From positions 110,087 through 174,086 of the forward strand of contig NW_027017978.1 in assembly GCF_032854445.1 (NCBI RefSeq): DNA of 64,000 nucleotides, read 5' to 3'. The DNA is from Liolophura sinensis (lineage: Eukaryota > Mollusca > Polyplacophora > Chitonida > Chitonidae). A model generated the notes under the pieces. That model made no database searches, was not told where the DNA came from, and was given only the letters and a program-made list of their open reading frames with translations. Position numbers and translations under genes: made by a program. Below, piece by piece: positions 1-19,286 of this stretch (position 1 is the stretch's first letter; the number at the start of each line of letters is the position of its first letter).

Positions 1-3000
1 AGTGCGTCTCCAAGGCAGACGTGTACACTGCCATTCTTCTGGCTGGCCCTTGTGGGTGTCCAGAGACCAATACACAGCATTGTACTGCTGGTGTGGTCAT
101 TGCCTTATGCCATCAGTATTATCCCTACAATAAGCCAGGTTGGTGGATTACCAGTTTGTGGGATCAATTTGATTAGCTTAACAGCTGTTTATTTCCAGTG
201 AAATCCTGTCAGAAGACTTTTATGCTCTGAAAATGATGTACGGATGATGTGTTATTATGTAGTTTTATCAGTACTTGTTACACATGATTGCTGAGTTGTT
301 CAGGCATGCCTGTACTAGCAGTGAGCTTAATTGGCGTACATCAAGTGGTGTCATGTGTTTTAGAGAAGACTGCAGCCGTGAGGCGTTGTTCATAGCGTGG
401 ACTCTAAGCTGTTAGCAGCATTTAGTCGGCATGAAAGGCATGACAATGGAAGCAAGTGGTTGCCTGTTATTCGGTTTTCATTATCTGGCCAAAGTGTGAA
501 GATATTGGCCAAGAATTCTGAAGTGGAGTGTAAGCTGTCATGTGAAGTGTGAATTATTGATATAGGAGAGGCGCAGTGGGCTTGGGAAATGAGAGCTTGG
601 GACACCTGCTGGGGCTCTCTCCTGTAGAGGGCAGGACGGATGTTCTGATCAGTACAGCCCCTCTACCAGCCTGGCCCTATCCCTCCTCCCAGCCCACACC
701 AACGAGGACGCCACAAGTCTTTAGGGATTACCATGGGGATACATACATCTCCATCTGCCTGGGCCACCCAGACAACCTCATAGAGGACGGAAATTTGACA
801 AACTTGGAAGGTTTCCTGGTCTTAAACAGCGGATAATTTGATATGCTGATGATGCTGTGTGGTCTGAAGTTGTGGTAATGAAGCAGGCGTCTGGAGTGGA
901 TTTGTTCCTGAAAGATGGTGAGACCATTCTGTGGCAGATAGGTCTTGGCATGTCAGTCCAGGCATAACTCTGTGCTTACTGCTGTGTGACAGGCTAACAG
1001 CCGAGGAGTGGTACTTCTCCATTAACTAAGCTGTAGTTTCACGGAGACAATGGTTATTTCGTCATTTGGCCTGTCTTGCACATCAAATTGCGCAAGGTTC
1101 GGATATCAGAGGATAACCTATGGCATAGGTTATAGGGCATGATGATTTCATTCCTGTCAGCTGCTAGTACGGAGTCATGACCAAATTATTGATTGTTCGA
1201 TGCTGTTGGTTGTGTGACGGGATGCTCTTCCGAGTGTGTGACAGACATTGTGTTAACAATGATTGGAATTGGTATGACCAATCTAAAATGGTTAGTTAGG
1301 CAGTGTAGATGTGTTTCACTGGACTTCCTCACTGGCTGATATGATCATGTTTGAGAATTGCCAAGGTACCACATTAAAAGTGTTGGAAGAAGATGACCTT
1401 GAAATTCATATGTTTTTCATAAAACAGAAGTCAAATATCATGCAGATTAATCAGCCAGTGTTTCAGTTGAAAATATAGAGTCTCTGTGTGTAGAGTACTA
1501 GTTCCATTTGGATTCACTTCTGGTTTTGATAGATTACTTAAAAAAAAGAAGAAAAAAAGAAACTTTCAGTGTAAACGAAATACTATGTGAAAATTTATAT
1601 TTCCCGTGTTTGCAATCACGTATACAAAATTGCATTGTCAATGTAAATCAATTATGATAGTTTACATATAACTTACAGTGTAATTTGCTCTGCAAGGTTT
1701 TCCTTTCAAGGTGTGTTCATCACATATATGATAGCTTTCTTTAAACTAATGGCAGTAGTTGTTTGAGATTCACAAAGGCTTTCTAATACTCACATGCTTT
1801 ATGTATTCCCATTGGAAAAGTTTCATGAATGTTTTATCACATACCAGTTGAAATTTTTTTTTTCTTTCATTTTTTTGCCCGCCAGCATTTTGAGCTGATT
1901 TTCACAGCTTCACTTTACTCTCCTAATACCCATCAGAGTTCATTCTAAATAGATTTGTGCCAGGCTTAAAGCCAAGTTTGTAAAGCAATTTGTTCATATC
2001 AGCTGTTCTATTAGAGTAATGAATTGTTATGTCCATGCTACACTGGTGGCCAGACTTCAGGCTCCCTTTGGGGCAATTACCGCCTGAAAACATTTATACT
2101 CAGTCACGCATCATGTTTTCAGCTCCATTAATCTAGATTACACCAAAAGGGATTCCCATCCTCCCTAACAAATGGATATAAATTGATTGTCTGCTTGTCT
2201 GGCTTCCAGTTTACCCTGTTAAAACACTGGACCTGAGTCTCCATATGCTACCCTACAGGTCTCTGAGGTATCACCGTAGAGGAGTCCTAGGGGTTAAGTC
2301 TGGAATTCCAAATATCAGCACACAAATAGTGATGTGTAAAGATTGTACAGACATGATCAAATGCTCACCTATATGTACAGTATGACAAACAGAAGCAGTG
2401 TTTAGTCATTGTTTGTTTTTTTTTTATGCTGGAACTTGCACCACGAACCTAAATGGCATATCATGTCAATAGAGATTTATTAATTAGAAATTATTTTCTA
2501 AGGATTTCATCTGCAACTATTATTAATGATCTCCATGTCATAATAATGAAAATAACTGCAGAATGTTAGAATAGAATGAGAAAAAAAACAAAAACACAAA
2601 GCTTAAGTGCTAGGTACTATTAACCATGAATGATAATAATAGGAGACCTTACAAACTATGGATCTGCTGTCATATAAGTGAAATATATAAGTGAAAGTGA
2701 ATGGCGTAAGACAACAATCAAAAAAAAACAAAAAAAAAAAAACATTTTTTTTTTATAGGTATGATCCTGGTTTCATTTTTGTTTTATCTGTTAAAGCGTG
2801 AGGATTCCATGTATCTTCAGAGCAATTTTTTTTTTTTTTTTGGTGAACTGACATGGTAAATCTGATTATTTATTAATGGTAAATACTGCAAATGGCATAT
2901 ATTGAGATCAAGTTTCGTATTTCATTAGATGTTGTTTAAACTTTTATACAGTTCCGAACTAGTCATTACTTCTGTCAACAGAATGGAGACGTGGTCTGAA

Positions 3001-6000
3001 TTATTCACAGAATGAATACCTTGAATAATGAGTGAGGCATTCCAGAAGTATATGTTTTCGCTGGACAGATTTGAAGTTGACTTTTTGCGATTACATATAA
3101 GCTTCAGTCCCTTGCCAGCTTGATTGATAGTCGGTTATGGAATAAGTATGTATCGGTACTCTGATCGTTATGCTTTCACCTGGCCAATTGTCCCAAGTGT
3201 AATTATAAACACAGAATCAGTATCGGAGTGGAATTAAATCCAGGCAGGTAGGAAATAAGTAGAATGCTGGTCTGGCTCTGCCTGTAAGGACAAGTGGAAC
3301 CATGTTTCCTCGTGTACCCAGCTTTAGAGGTCAGGTAATCTCATTGATTTCATGTAGCGATGTGGCCACAGTGACTGTGCAGGTAAAATACAGGTGGAGT
3401 CAGCTGCAGTGGTAACAGCGGTAATTGACTTCTGCTGAGTATTATGATTAGATGTTAGTGGGGTTATGATCAGTGGGCTGTAAACCTTAGCCAACTCAAC
3501 TACAGTAAACACCAAATAAAATGTTCTCTACGTTGTGTAATAAGGCATAAAAAATCAAGTAGGTTTATGCTGGCCTTGCAGTTTTCCTTCAAGTTGTTGA
3601 TTTTCAAACTTTTTCTTCATGCTTTTTGGGGAATATAATGATCAGAATTTTGCCAAAAAATTCTAAAAAATTAATTAATCCAGAAGGGAATGATTAAATT
3701 TTGGAAATTTGGTTTAATTTACAGACATCTCCTGCAATGTCTCTTTTTGCATCCATTTTAATAATGTAAACACCCAATAAATTAGCTCATAATCTTATAT
3801 TATTGCCCATCATAGTTCCGGGGTCTTCAGAAAGTTAATTGGACACTATTAAATTGAGAGTTGTCTAATTCTAGTATGGTTCAGATGTTTGCCAGTGGAA
3901 GTCAGCAGTATAATAGTGGGAGCTTGGTACAGTATTCAGAAAGTACGTCTGAAGAGCTATAGCTGTCTGATCAAGTGATGGTACATAAACTGGCATGAAA
4001 CTGGCATGAAGCTCCAAAGGATTGGCCAGATACCAAAGGCATCAGCTGTGCTGTTTCTGAATACATATAAATCAAATGTAAATGTTGGCTTAATACTTTG
4101 ATCAACAGTATGGCATAGTTACAGAACTTAAAGAGTATGTCAGTTTTGGAGAAACAGGCAGTGATTCATATTAGCCACACTTTGTTGTAACAACCATTGT
4201 TCTGCAGGGAAATTTTACTTGACCTTTGTTTTCTATCATATAAACTAAAATAATTGGTGATCTCTCATATGTTAGACCTCTAAAAGGAGCTGGGCAATTC
4301 CTGAGGCACAGGACAAAAGAACATGTATGTAAGAGCTTTTGTGACAAGGTTATGTCAAAGGGAACACGTGTCTAATAGGTAAGTAATTACTGTGATAGAT
4401 GTATGGGACAAATTTGTCTGGCAGTTTGTCCTGGAGTTCACACACTGCTGTTGTGTACAGTGAGCAAGTCCTTGTACCCTTTTGTCAGCCTATAGAGCCG
4501 AGTCACCTCTGTTATGAGAATAGAATCCGGGCTTAAGCTGAGAACACACTAGGCCGATTTTTTTTGGTTGTAGAGACGAACTTGATCACAAGCGAAATAC
4601 ACTGGCGATATTAGCAGCACAGTTGCAGACACATTGGGCGGATTTTCGCATGTGAGACAAACAAACTTTCATAGTTCAGCACAATTCTGTTTCATTGATT
4701 GGTTGTTTGATCATCTCGATCCCCGAAATTTGCTGGAGTGGACACGCTACATGGACAGAGTGAAATTGCTGGCATATTTCTTCACTAGTATCTGACGTGT
4801 TTGATACAAGCGAACTTTGGGGCGAACAAGATCACCTGTGAAATACGCCGCTGCCGACACGAACACAGTAGGCAGAGTTTTAGAAGTTCATGAATTATGA
4901 CTGTACGAGCGAAAAAATGCATCCCGTGTGTCGCTGGCTTTAGATTTTGTTCACAGAATACACATTGTTATCTACCCAGAACCAATAATTCTTTTCTCAC
5001 TTTGGCCTTGTGTTGTAGTTTGGATTGAAGTTCAAACCACCAATTTAAGCGATCTGAAAATCGTGTATTGCCATTGTGTGGTTAATATTCAGATGTTTAT
5101 TATAAAGTTATACTTTTTAGTGTGACTTGCTACGTAAAACGTATAATTTTGAGTCTAGAAAAATATGTCCCTACATGTAACACAACCTCACATACAGGTA
5201 GCTGTATCATCACTGGGTGATGATGACGGTAACTGTCGATCTGCGTTTCTTTTTTTTGTTTTTTTTGTTATCTTATTTATTAATTGATGCATCATTACAA
5301 GACTTAAGTAGATAATGTAAGCTTGATCTGGTAATGTAAGCTTCTCTAAAGTTTTAAAACAGATTGTTTAAGGATGAATTTCCAGTTGGTTGAGAAGATT
5401 TTTTTGGTGATGCATTTGTGGTCTTGTGGACAACACCTCCATTTGGTATATGTTAGAACTTCTAGACTTCAATTTCCTAGTCTACATCAGGATTATATGT
5501 GAAGGATCTTGTCCATCATTATAAGATGATATTACAGCCTCCTAGCCTGGGGCCTGTTTTACGAAGCTGTTGCAACTCTTGAGTCAAGCACATTTACTAT
5601 GGCTGCATAAGTAGTATATGTGTTATCAGATGCATGTAATTGTTTCATAAAACAGACTGCAGGAGTCAGAAGAGGCCAGATCTGGAGAGCAAGGAGCCCT
5701 TTCCCCCGCCCCACAAAGATAATAACAAATGACATGTTGGCATTTTGCCCTGCTTAGCAAGGAACATTGTCTCAAGTCGAAAAGACAAGGTGAACATCTT
5801 TGATGGCACAGTGAAAATGTTTGGTGGCACTGTGCAGACACTCCTGTAAAACATTAAATTGGTGAGTCTGTACTTTAAGTTATATCTCCTGTTATAACCA
5901 GGATCATCCAGTGAATGGTAAATGTAGCAGTTGTTCAATGTGCATCCCTGCCCTTCTGCTCTGGCATGTATTTGACATAGCTGCTTGTACTGTGCAGGCT

Positions 6001-8190
6001 TGATTGCAGGTGTATTATGGTCAGAAGTTGACAGGCCTAGCTGTTTGTCATGCACCCAGGGATGACATCGGTTGTGTTTTATGTAGGCTTATCCAGCTTC
6101 TGCTGCCAGATATGAACATCTCGGGCATATGTCAGGTGGGAGATTAGTCTTACAGGTGGTGGGCGGCTTAGGCACCACACCGGGCATAGCCAGTGTTTCT
6201 GTCGGCTATTTACGGAATGTTTGTGAAGTTTAGCGATGTTTTGCACATATGATACCCTGGTTGTGTTTTAAGGCCTGGTTAGATTGTAGGTTCTTGCTGC
6301 TGAGCAGGGAGCTGCAGGACTTGGCGTGGTATGTTGATGTGTAGGGTGTGAGGTGCACAGGCCTAGAGAAAAGTGACACACATGTTATAAGGGGTTCCTG
6401 GCTCAAGGTGAGAGCTCAGCAAGCAGGGCACCTGAGGGAAAGGTCAGCTCTGGAAACGCTGAGAGCACAATGTAAACTTCATTCCAACAGGATTATACGC
6501 ACAAATACCATGTGTTGTCCCTCCTGTGGGCCCTAGTTGGCATTGTTGTGGGATGACCTGGTGTGTGGCGGTCTCACAGCAAACACAAAAGCACCTCTCG
6601 CTTTGTTTCTCAAAAGGTGAAGTCTTTGCAAAGTGTTTTAGGTGAAAGAAGTCGCTGGAATTGAGACAGCTTCTCAACATCCCCCTTCAGAGGTTGCCCC
6701 TTTGATGGAGCTGTTTTTTTGCAGCCTTTAATTTAATTTCCAATTTTCCAGGACGTATCATCTTTTAGCTACAGGAAGCTGGAGGTGGACGAGGTGTTCA
6801 CATGCTTAATACCAAGTGTTGCCTGGAGGGGGCAGCCTGATTGCGTCCAAGGTTCTGAAAACTAGGACATTATTCCCAGATACATATGTGCATGACCCTA
6901 TATGTGCATGACCCTATTCCTCCAGTTGACATCTTCAGCTAAGGAAGCTAGCTGACTTGTATGTTTAGTCCCCAGGGGGGAGTTATCCTGAACCTGTCAT
7001 GAGTTATGAGTGGGACTTACAACTGTCCAACTTTGTGAATAACTTCAGTTTATCGTCTTCATGCAAGGGTACTAAGGAAACATTTATCTGGTACAGTGTT
7101 TAAAATTACTGCACAAATTACCACGCTCAGAAACTTCAGAGGTGACCCCAGTGCTGATGCCGGAGAAGGCAGTCTATCATTACCAATCTCTATGATGTAT
7201 CCAGGATAACTTTGCCAGTCCCACACGCATGTGACAGCCTAGCTGAGTGTCACGCCCACTGAATACAGATACCTGTGCAGAGATGTTTTTTTTTTTTTTT
7301 TTGATTTTTTTGAAGCAGACTAGTATGTTTTCGTAATCAGGCTGACAGTTTTGAAATAAACAATTGAATTCAATATATGGAGAGTGAGTTTTCTTGTAGC
7401 AGGATATGTGAAAGGGTGTGTCCAGACGGTGGGTAATTCACTACAGTATCAGCCCCACGCAGCCGGTGTGTACCCACGGTTAAGGACCAGAGTGGTGGAG
7501 AAACACTTGGCACTGCTGGGGTCAGGTAGCTTAGCCCAACATGTGGATGGCAAGATCACTGATAAATTGTTACCCTGGCTAAATTTTTAATGCTGCTTGT
7601 GTCAACAGATCCTGGAGTGGCTGTGTACTGCTGGTCTGTGTGGAGAGTAGGCTGCTGTAGTCGGCAGTTAGCACAAGTCACTTGCGTCGTTGTGGAACCG
7701 CATTGAACAGCCAGTGGTGCTATCAAAGAGAGCTTTATTGAAGCTGTAGACTACAGCAACTGTCAAGAGCGGCTGGCTGCCAGATAAACCCAGTCTGTGA
7801 GGATCAAACAAAGAGTGCTGATTGGAAAACAGTGGGGACATTCCTAACTGTTATCAAATGGTAGTGTCAACTTTTCTGTGGAGGGGAAAGTGTAGGATCT
7901 ACTTTTGTAATGAGGTATTAGAGAACAATACCAGATGAAACTGTGCGAGGTTCACATTCCAGCAGTTATGCACATAACATTAGCAGTTTGTCCCCGCTTG
8001 GGGTTTGGCTAATCCCCTGGTGGGGTTGTTACCTGTGGACAGGTGTGAACAGGTGTGCCACAGGGATAAAGTAACACAGGTGAAGATGAACCAGAAAATA
8101 CACACACCCCCTCTGAAGATGGCCAGTGCCTGGCATCAGCCTGGGGAGAGGCTTCTCTTCCATGAAGACGGCCATTCTCCCAGTCACTCC
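1..8190. other. No identified gene; possible exon fragments and AT-rich non-coding DNA
   Basis: I recognise no protein in this stretch. Two GC-richer patches are open: 1-138, open in two frames and followed by a possible donor (CAG|GTTGGT), and 576-836, open for 86 codons, with a good acceptor-like tract (CTCTCCTGTAG) ending near 624. Neither translation matches a family I know, so I do not call them genes. Since PHLDB is cut by the left end of the window, either could be an upstream exon of that gene. The rest is AT-rich with poly-A and poly-T runs (for example near 2725, 2827 and 7288), as expected of a large intron. Confidence 0.4.
5553..5655. repeat. Short foldback (MITE-like) element
   Basis: The left end reads CCTGTTTTACGAAGC. 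The right end, TTTCATAAAACAG, is close to its reverse complement, which gives a roughly 100-bp imperfect inverted repeat. It resembles the short elements at 24431, 25058 and 25237 in design (a terminal CTGTTT or GGTTTC followed by an A-rich stretch). No clear target-site duplication is seen. Class assignment is inference. Confidence 0.45.
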
Positions 8191-8364
8191 AAACTGAACA
8201 TGGGGGCTTACCTTAGTTCCTCGCAGTGTTCAGTCTCGTCCCGAGGCAGCCCTAGGAATGGCTTCATCACGCCCAGTCACCGCCCCTTGCCTCACACCAC
8301 CGTCTTCCAGCTGCCCATTGACAACTGCTGGTTTTGTGGCCGACCAATGAAGGAGTTCAGGTAC
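8191..8364 (+). CDS. Probable upstream exon of the PHLDB/LL5 gene
   Basis: The reading frame is open from about 8005 to a TAG at 8365-8367 and is GC-richer than its surroundings. That TAG lies directly behind a candidate donor, AG|GTACTA, at 8364/8365. A polypyrimidine acceptor (CATTCTCCCAG) suggests an exon start at 8191. The exon would end in phase 2 (codon AG-), and the next sure exon at 10430 begins with a single T that completes AGT (Ser), so the phases agree. The peptide is Ser/Pro-rich and ends in a small NCWFCGRP stretch that I do not recognise from vertebrate PHLDB proteins. Exon status rests only on frame, phase and composition; the left boundary is the weakest part, and a start further left, within the open frame, is possible. 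Confidence 0.4.
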
Positions 8365-9170
8365 TAGCAGCCAAGGCAGCGTTCTGGTATCTCTCTGTTG
8401 TATCACCAGCTTTGTACTTTCAAGTATTATTTGTTTGTTGCTTTTTTATAAATGTTTTACATGTATGTAAAGATGTACTGTATTGGAGATGTTTTAATTT
8501 TCCTTCCTGGTGATAATCTTCTGTTTAGTCGCTCTATTTATGTTTTGCCATTACAGTGTATCCTTCTTTTATAATCAAGGTTTTGAAATAGATAGGAAAA
8601 GCCATGTAAGCAGTATAATACTGTTTAGGAGCAGTATTAAACAGTATTCATTCAGGATAATTGAACTTTATGGTGTTTTAAGTAAAAGTTTTAGTGCCTG
8701 TTATGCCTTAATTTTTGAGTGCTGCAGTATTTCCCACGACCAAAAGCAGCGTCGTTTTCCGCACACTGCACGCATCAATGTTTCAAATTTTCACACATTT
8801 CACCCAGATTTTGTTTTTTTGAGTTTCTTCTGACGTGTTAGTGTCAATATCAAATGAATGTTACAGTGGACAATATGCATTACACAGAGTGTCTGTTGGG
8901 TACCATCTTGTATTTATCTGTTAATCATTTTGTCACAGTGGAGATTAGACTGTTATATTTGTATGTCATCTCCAGAGGCCTTACAGCAGTCTATTGTGCT
9001 GATGATCAACCAGCGTGAATATTTTAGATGACTGTCTAGACGGTGTTTATGATGAGCACGACTGTTTGTAGTGTTAGTATAGCTGTAACAGGAAGAAAAA
9101 CGTGTTGTTACATGTACTGGAGAGATAGCACCAGATTGAGAGGTGTATTGGGGGATAGGGGCAGCATAGG

Positions 9171-9470
9171 ACATCATACCTCACTGGGTACACAAACTGT
9201 CAGACATCATACCTCACCAGGTACACAAACTGTCAGACATCATACCTCACTGGGTACACAAACTGTCAGACATCATACCTCACCAGGTACACAAACTGTC
9301 CGACATCATACCTCACCCGGTACACAAACTGTCAGACATCATACTTCACCAGGTACACAAACTCTCAGACATCACTCGACACTTCACCTAGTTTGCAATC
9401 TGTTGGGATGTTGTGCCTCATCTGTTACACAAACTGTCAAACATCTTACCTCACCTGATTCGCAAACTGA
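9171..9470. repeat. 33-bp minisatellite, six clear copies then degenerate ones
   Basis: Units start at 9171, 9204, 9237, 9270, 9303 and 9336, each about ACATCATACCTCACYRGGTA plus CACAAACTGTCAG. Decayed copies run to about 9470. The unit length is a multiple of three, so one frame stays open and would give an 11-residue repeat (HHTSxGTQTVR). I see no sign that it is translated. It lies in the presumed PHLDB intron upstream of 10430. Confidence 0.9.
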
Positions 9471-9724
9471 CATTATGCTTCATATGGTAGGCAAACATTT
9501 GGAAAGCATACCTCACTCTAATAGGGCTGATCTTGTATGCCACTTATCACTTAAGTCAAAATTTAAAATATGATTTTCAAACTTTGGTGTGTTGGGGGAG
9601 AGGGGGGGACTGTTGCTAAAAAATTTTTTACCGTCTCGTCAATATTATATTGAATACAAATGTGCCAGGTAAGATCATCTTCATCATCAGAAATGGCTCC
9701 ATGGAATCGGCCCTTGGTCCCAAA

Positions 9725-10062
9725 CACATAAACTGTTGGTCATCACTGTTACATCTGAAACACTGCTAAGTGTTGGTCATTACCGTTACATCAGACACAC
9801 TGCTAACTGTTGGTCATCACTGTTACATCTGACACACTGCTAACACTGTTACATCAGACACACTGCTAACTGTTGGTCATCACTGTTACATCTGACACAC
9901 TGCTAACTGTAGGTCATCACCATTACATCTAAAACACTGCTAACTGTTGGTCATCACTGTTACATCTGAAACACTGCTACCTGTTGGTCATCACCATTAC
10001 ATCTGAAACACTGTTACCTGTTGGTTATCACTGTTACATCTTACACACTGCTAACTGTTGTG
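9725..10062. repeat. 37-bp minisatellite
   Basis: About nine tandem copies of a 37-bp unit built around CTAACTGTTGGTCATCACTG and TTACATCTGACACACTG, with substitutions and at least one shortened copy near 9840. It starts about 250 bp after the 33-bp array in the same presumed intron. Confidence 0.9.
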
Positions 10063-10429
10063 AATTGTTTAACCTACTGTGTTTGTGTGGGAGGTTTGAT
10101 ATTCTCAGGATGCCAGACTGGAGATATTTTAAACTTATATTATGTGGTCACTATTTGTTATCAGCAGTAATATTTGTTAATATATCTGCTACATGTATAT
10201 AACATGTATATTTAGTTTGAAAATGATAAAACTGTATGGCCTTGAAAGAACTTGTTATGTGTGTCTAAGGTAAATGGGAGTTAGGAATATGTGTCATGTA
10301 ACAAAGACACAAACAAATTCTGTGTAAATGTTTCAGTCTCTGAAAGTGTCACAAGAGATGTATTGTTACCTGTGATGTGTGTAAAAAATGTGTAGAAAGC
10401 TGACAAGTTGCATGTGTCGTGTGTTGTAG

Positions 10430-16334
<5,905 letters not shown>

Positions 16335-18760
16335 CAAACAGATGGCCAGCACTTAGGGCTGTTTTACTGCTCATCCTCATCGGGTTGTGCTGAGATGTGC
16401 AGTGGATGATATGGATGATATGGATGACTGGGAAACTGGCATTGACTATTCAAGCGTACCAATACAGGACCACCAGCTAGCTTCAGATGGATCTGTGGTA
16501 CCAGTGATGAGAAGGAAATTTGATGAACAGAACTTTTACATCAGTTTAATGCACCACTACTGGACAAAACAATTTACCTTCTTAGTGAGTTAAGGATGGT
16601 ACCAGCTTTAAGTGACCAAACAGTGAATGACAACTTTTCTCTTGTGAATGAAACCTGTTGTGGCAGTAAGCCGTAATCACTCATTGAACCATCTGTCTTT
16701 TATGGCAGCTCTGGTTTCAGTGAAGCTACAAGGCATGTGGCACGATAGAACAGTGGGGCATCCTTCCATTGGCTGTTGTACTTTTCGGTAGCATTTCGCT
16801 TCTCTGTCGAATGGAAGGTTAACCTACTACCGCTGCCGTGTATTTTGGGGACAAATCTTCAGGAATATTGAGATCACCAAATTGTGAAATGTTACACTGG
16901 TGGTCAGAAATATGAAACAAAAAAAATGATATTGGAGGATTTGTATCCAGTGATATGAGACGATTGTATTACCACTGTAGTGATGAAATGAGAATGGATA
17001 TCCTACAAGCCTGAGTAATGAAGTGACAGTTGTATTAGCACTGAGATAGTGGAAGGAGAACTGATGTCCTACAGCCCTCAGTAATGAAGTGACAGTTGTA
17101 TTAGCACTGAGATAGTGGGAGGAGAACCGATGTCCTACAGCCCTGAGTAATGAAGTGACAGTTGTATTAGCACTGAGATAGTGGAAGGAGAACTGATGTC
17201 CTACAAGCCTGAGTAATGAAGTGACAGTTGTATTAGCACTGAGATAGTGGAAGGAGAACCGATGTCCTACAGCCCTGAGTAATGAAGTGACAGTTGTATT
17301 AGCACTGAGATAGTGGAAGGAGAACCGATGTCCTACAGCCCTGAGTAATGAAGTGACAGTTGTATTAACGCTGAGATAGTGGAAGGAGAACCGATGTCCT
17401 AGAACCCTTAGTAATCAACTCAAATACAGTTACTGCAATTATATCTGACTGCGTCTGTTTTATGAATGGTAACCGCAAACTGTTGTATAATATCAGATAA
17501 GTTTTACTCAGTGGTCGCACTGAATGAAGGTTGTGAATTAAGAGGACTGAGACTTGGACGTTCGTCAGTATGGTGCAATGTAATGTACATGTGTGATTAA
17601 CAAGATGCCTTCATGCGCCCGCACTGCAAAGTCATTATGTAGGGTATGGTATCACTAAAAAGAGTGCAGTGAAAGTGGTAGTAGACTGAACCGGTATATA
17701 GGCCTACTTGTACTTGTTTGACCGCGTGCTACACTGTATACATGTATATAGTCTGAAATCAATGGTTTGGCCAGAATAAGCTCTTACAGACTGCATTGCG
17801 GTGGTTACACCTTGGTGTTTCTGGTCAGCTGTTGACACCCAGGCTGCAATGTGGTGCTCTGTATGATTTGCAGACTTCAGTATCACGGTGTACATATGCC
17901 TTGCAAATAGTGTATTTAGTGTACAGACTATTTAGTGTACAGTACTTACCATGTTTTACTGTATAGGAAAGCTTGCAAATTTGCCTGGCTAAACCTCCTT
18001 GTTTGCCTTCAGTATGTACATGTATAAACTGAAAAATTCTAGCTCCAGATCCTAATCAGTATAAAATCTCATAAATGTTTTATTTTATGTTGTCTTCTTT
18101 CTCGGTGAGCAATAGCGTTTGTAAGAAAAGGCTATCAAATGTGGTGCTTCACACTTGAGGTTTGGTGAAAATGTTAGCTCAGTTACAGTTACTGGAGTGA
18201 GGATAGTGGCTTATGGAACTTAACAGATATGCCTTCTAATCTAAGGATACTTTTTACACTACATAGTAATTTATCACTGATTGTAAACATTGTTGCAGAT
18301 TTGAATGTTATTACTGTTTTCTACTTATTACTGTTTAATTAATTCAAATCATTATATATCAAAAATCTTAATTGTATGTTAATTATAAACTGTTAGTGAA
18401 ATAATATCCTCATGATGTTATAAAGATTTCACAATCAGATTTGGTTTTTGCAAGGTTTTTCTACTATTGTAAGGATACTTGAAATGTTAGGTTTTCTTGT
18501 ATTATACAAACTTTCACAAACAGTACAACAGCAAACTGCATTATGAGCTTTGTAGTGTTAACAATGCATTTCAGGCTGTCCAGGCAAACTTGAAGTTGGT
18601 TTGTTGTCTCTTTGTAGCTGATTTGAAAACTTTAGAAAAACTTAAAAAGGTAAATTTACAGAACAAAGCAGTCCCAGGGTTATAAAGACGAAAAGAGAGA
18701 CACATTCTTGTGTTTTGTTTTTATTTTTAATAAATAATTGTATGTAATTTATGTATACAA
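16335..18760 (+). other. Probable PHLDB 3' untranslated region with a candidate poly(A) signal
   Basis: No gene is seen after the PHLDB stop. The first AATAAA that I find downstream is at 18729-18734 (TTTTTAATAAATAATTG), which would give an unusually long 3' UTR of about 2.4 kb that includes the 66-bp minisatellite at 17015. An earlier, non-canonical signal is equally possible, so the UTR end is not fixed. Confidence 0.35.
17015..17410. repeat. 66-bp minisatellite, six copies
   Basis: Units start at 17015, 17081, 17147, 17213, 17279 and 17345: GTAATGAAGTGACAGTTGTA, then TTAGCACTGAGATAGTGGAA, GGAGAACYGATGTCCTACAR and CCCTGA. A degenerate half copy precedes at about 16955. Copies are over 90% alike by eye. 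The array is about 700 bp past the PHLDB stop, so it may be transcribed in the 3' UTR. Confidence 0.95.
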
Positions 18761-19286
18761 ACAAGGTTGTCATATTCTCCATACTTGTACAGTGCTGTTC
18801 ACATCCAAGTGTGACAATCTTCATTTGTACACATGCTTGCTTCCAACCTGAATTAAATGTATTTTATCATACTTTACACAGCTTGTTTTTGATGTTTTGT
18901 TCTGTTTCTTAAGAATAATCATTGTACGATGTTAATGAAGTTATTGCATGAGTAGTATTTGTTACTCAAAGTTAAACCACAGGGAAACATTGGATATAAT
19001 ATACAAGTAAAGCTTTCTTCTTGTGACCTTAAATTGCTGGAAAATATTTAAGTACTAATTTGTTAAATTTATTTAAAATTATAATTTCGAAGTCATATAT
19101 GGAAATTTCAGGGTGAAGTGACCCTACATGAATGTTCTTTTGTAGGACTTCCAGTCTGTTAATGTAGTTATGTATAAAGTCACTACTAAATATATTAGCA
19201 ATGGACGTGTTAAGTACTCATGTAGTTGTCAAAGGAAAAAAGCCCATTTCTGAGCCTGATTGGACGGCAACAGGACAAATTGTTTC

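Noticed and set aside
1-138. Exon of a known membrane or Cys-rich protein at the left edge
   Set aside because: Two frames are open and neither translation matches a family I can name; too short to decide.
5666-6055. 129-codon minus-strand open frame as a gene
   Set aside because: No recognisable domain and irregular composition; part of it overlaps a region of other open frames. Likely chance.
9043-9573. 176-codon open frame with HHTSxGTQTVR repeats as a gene
   Set aside because: Product of the 33-bp array; flanks show no coding signature.
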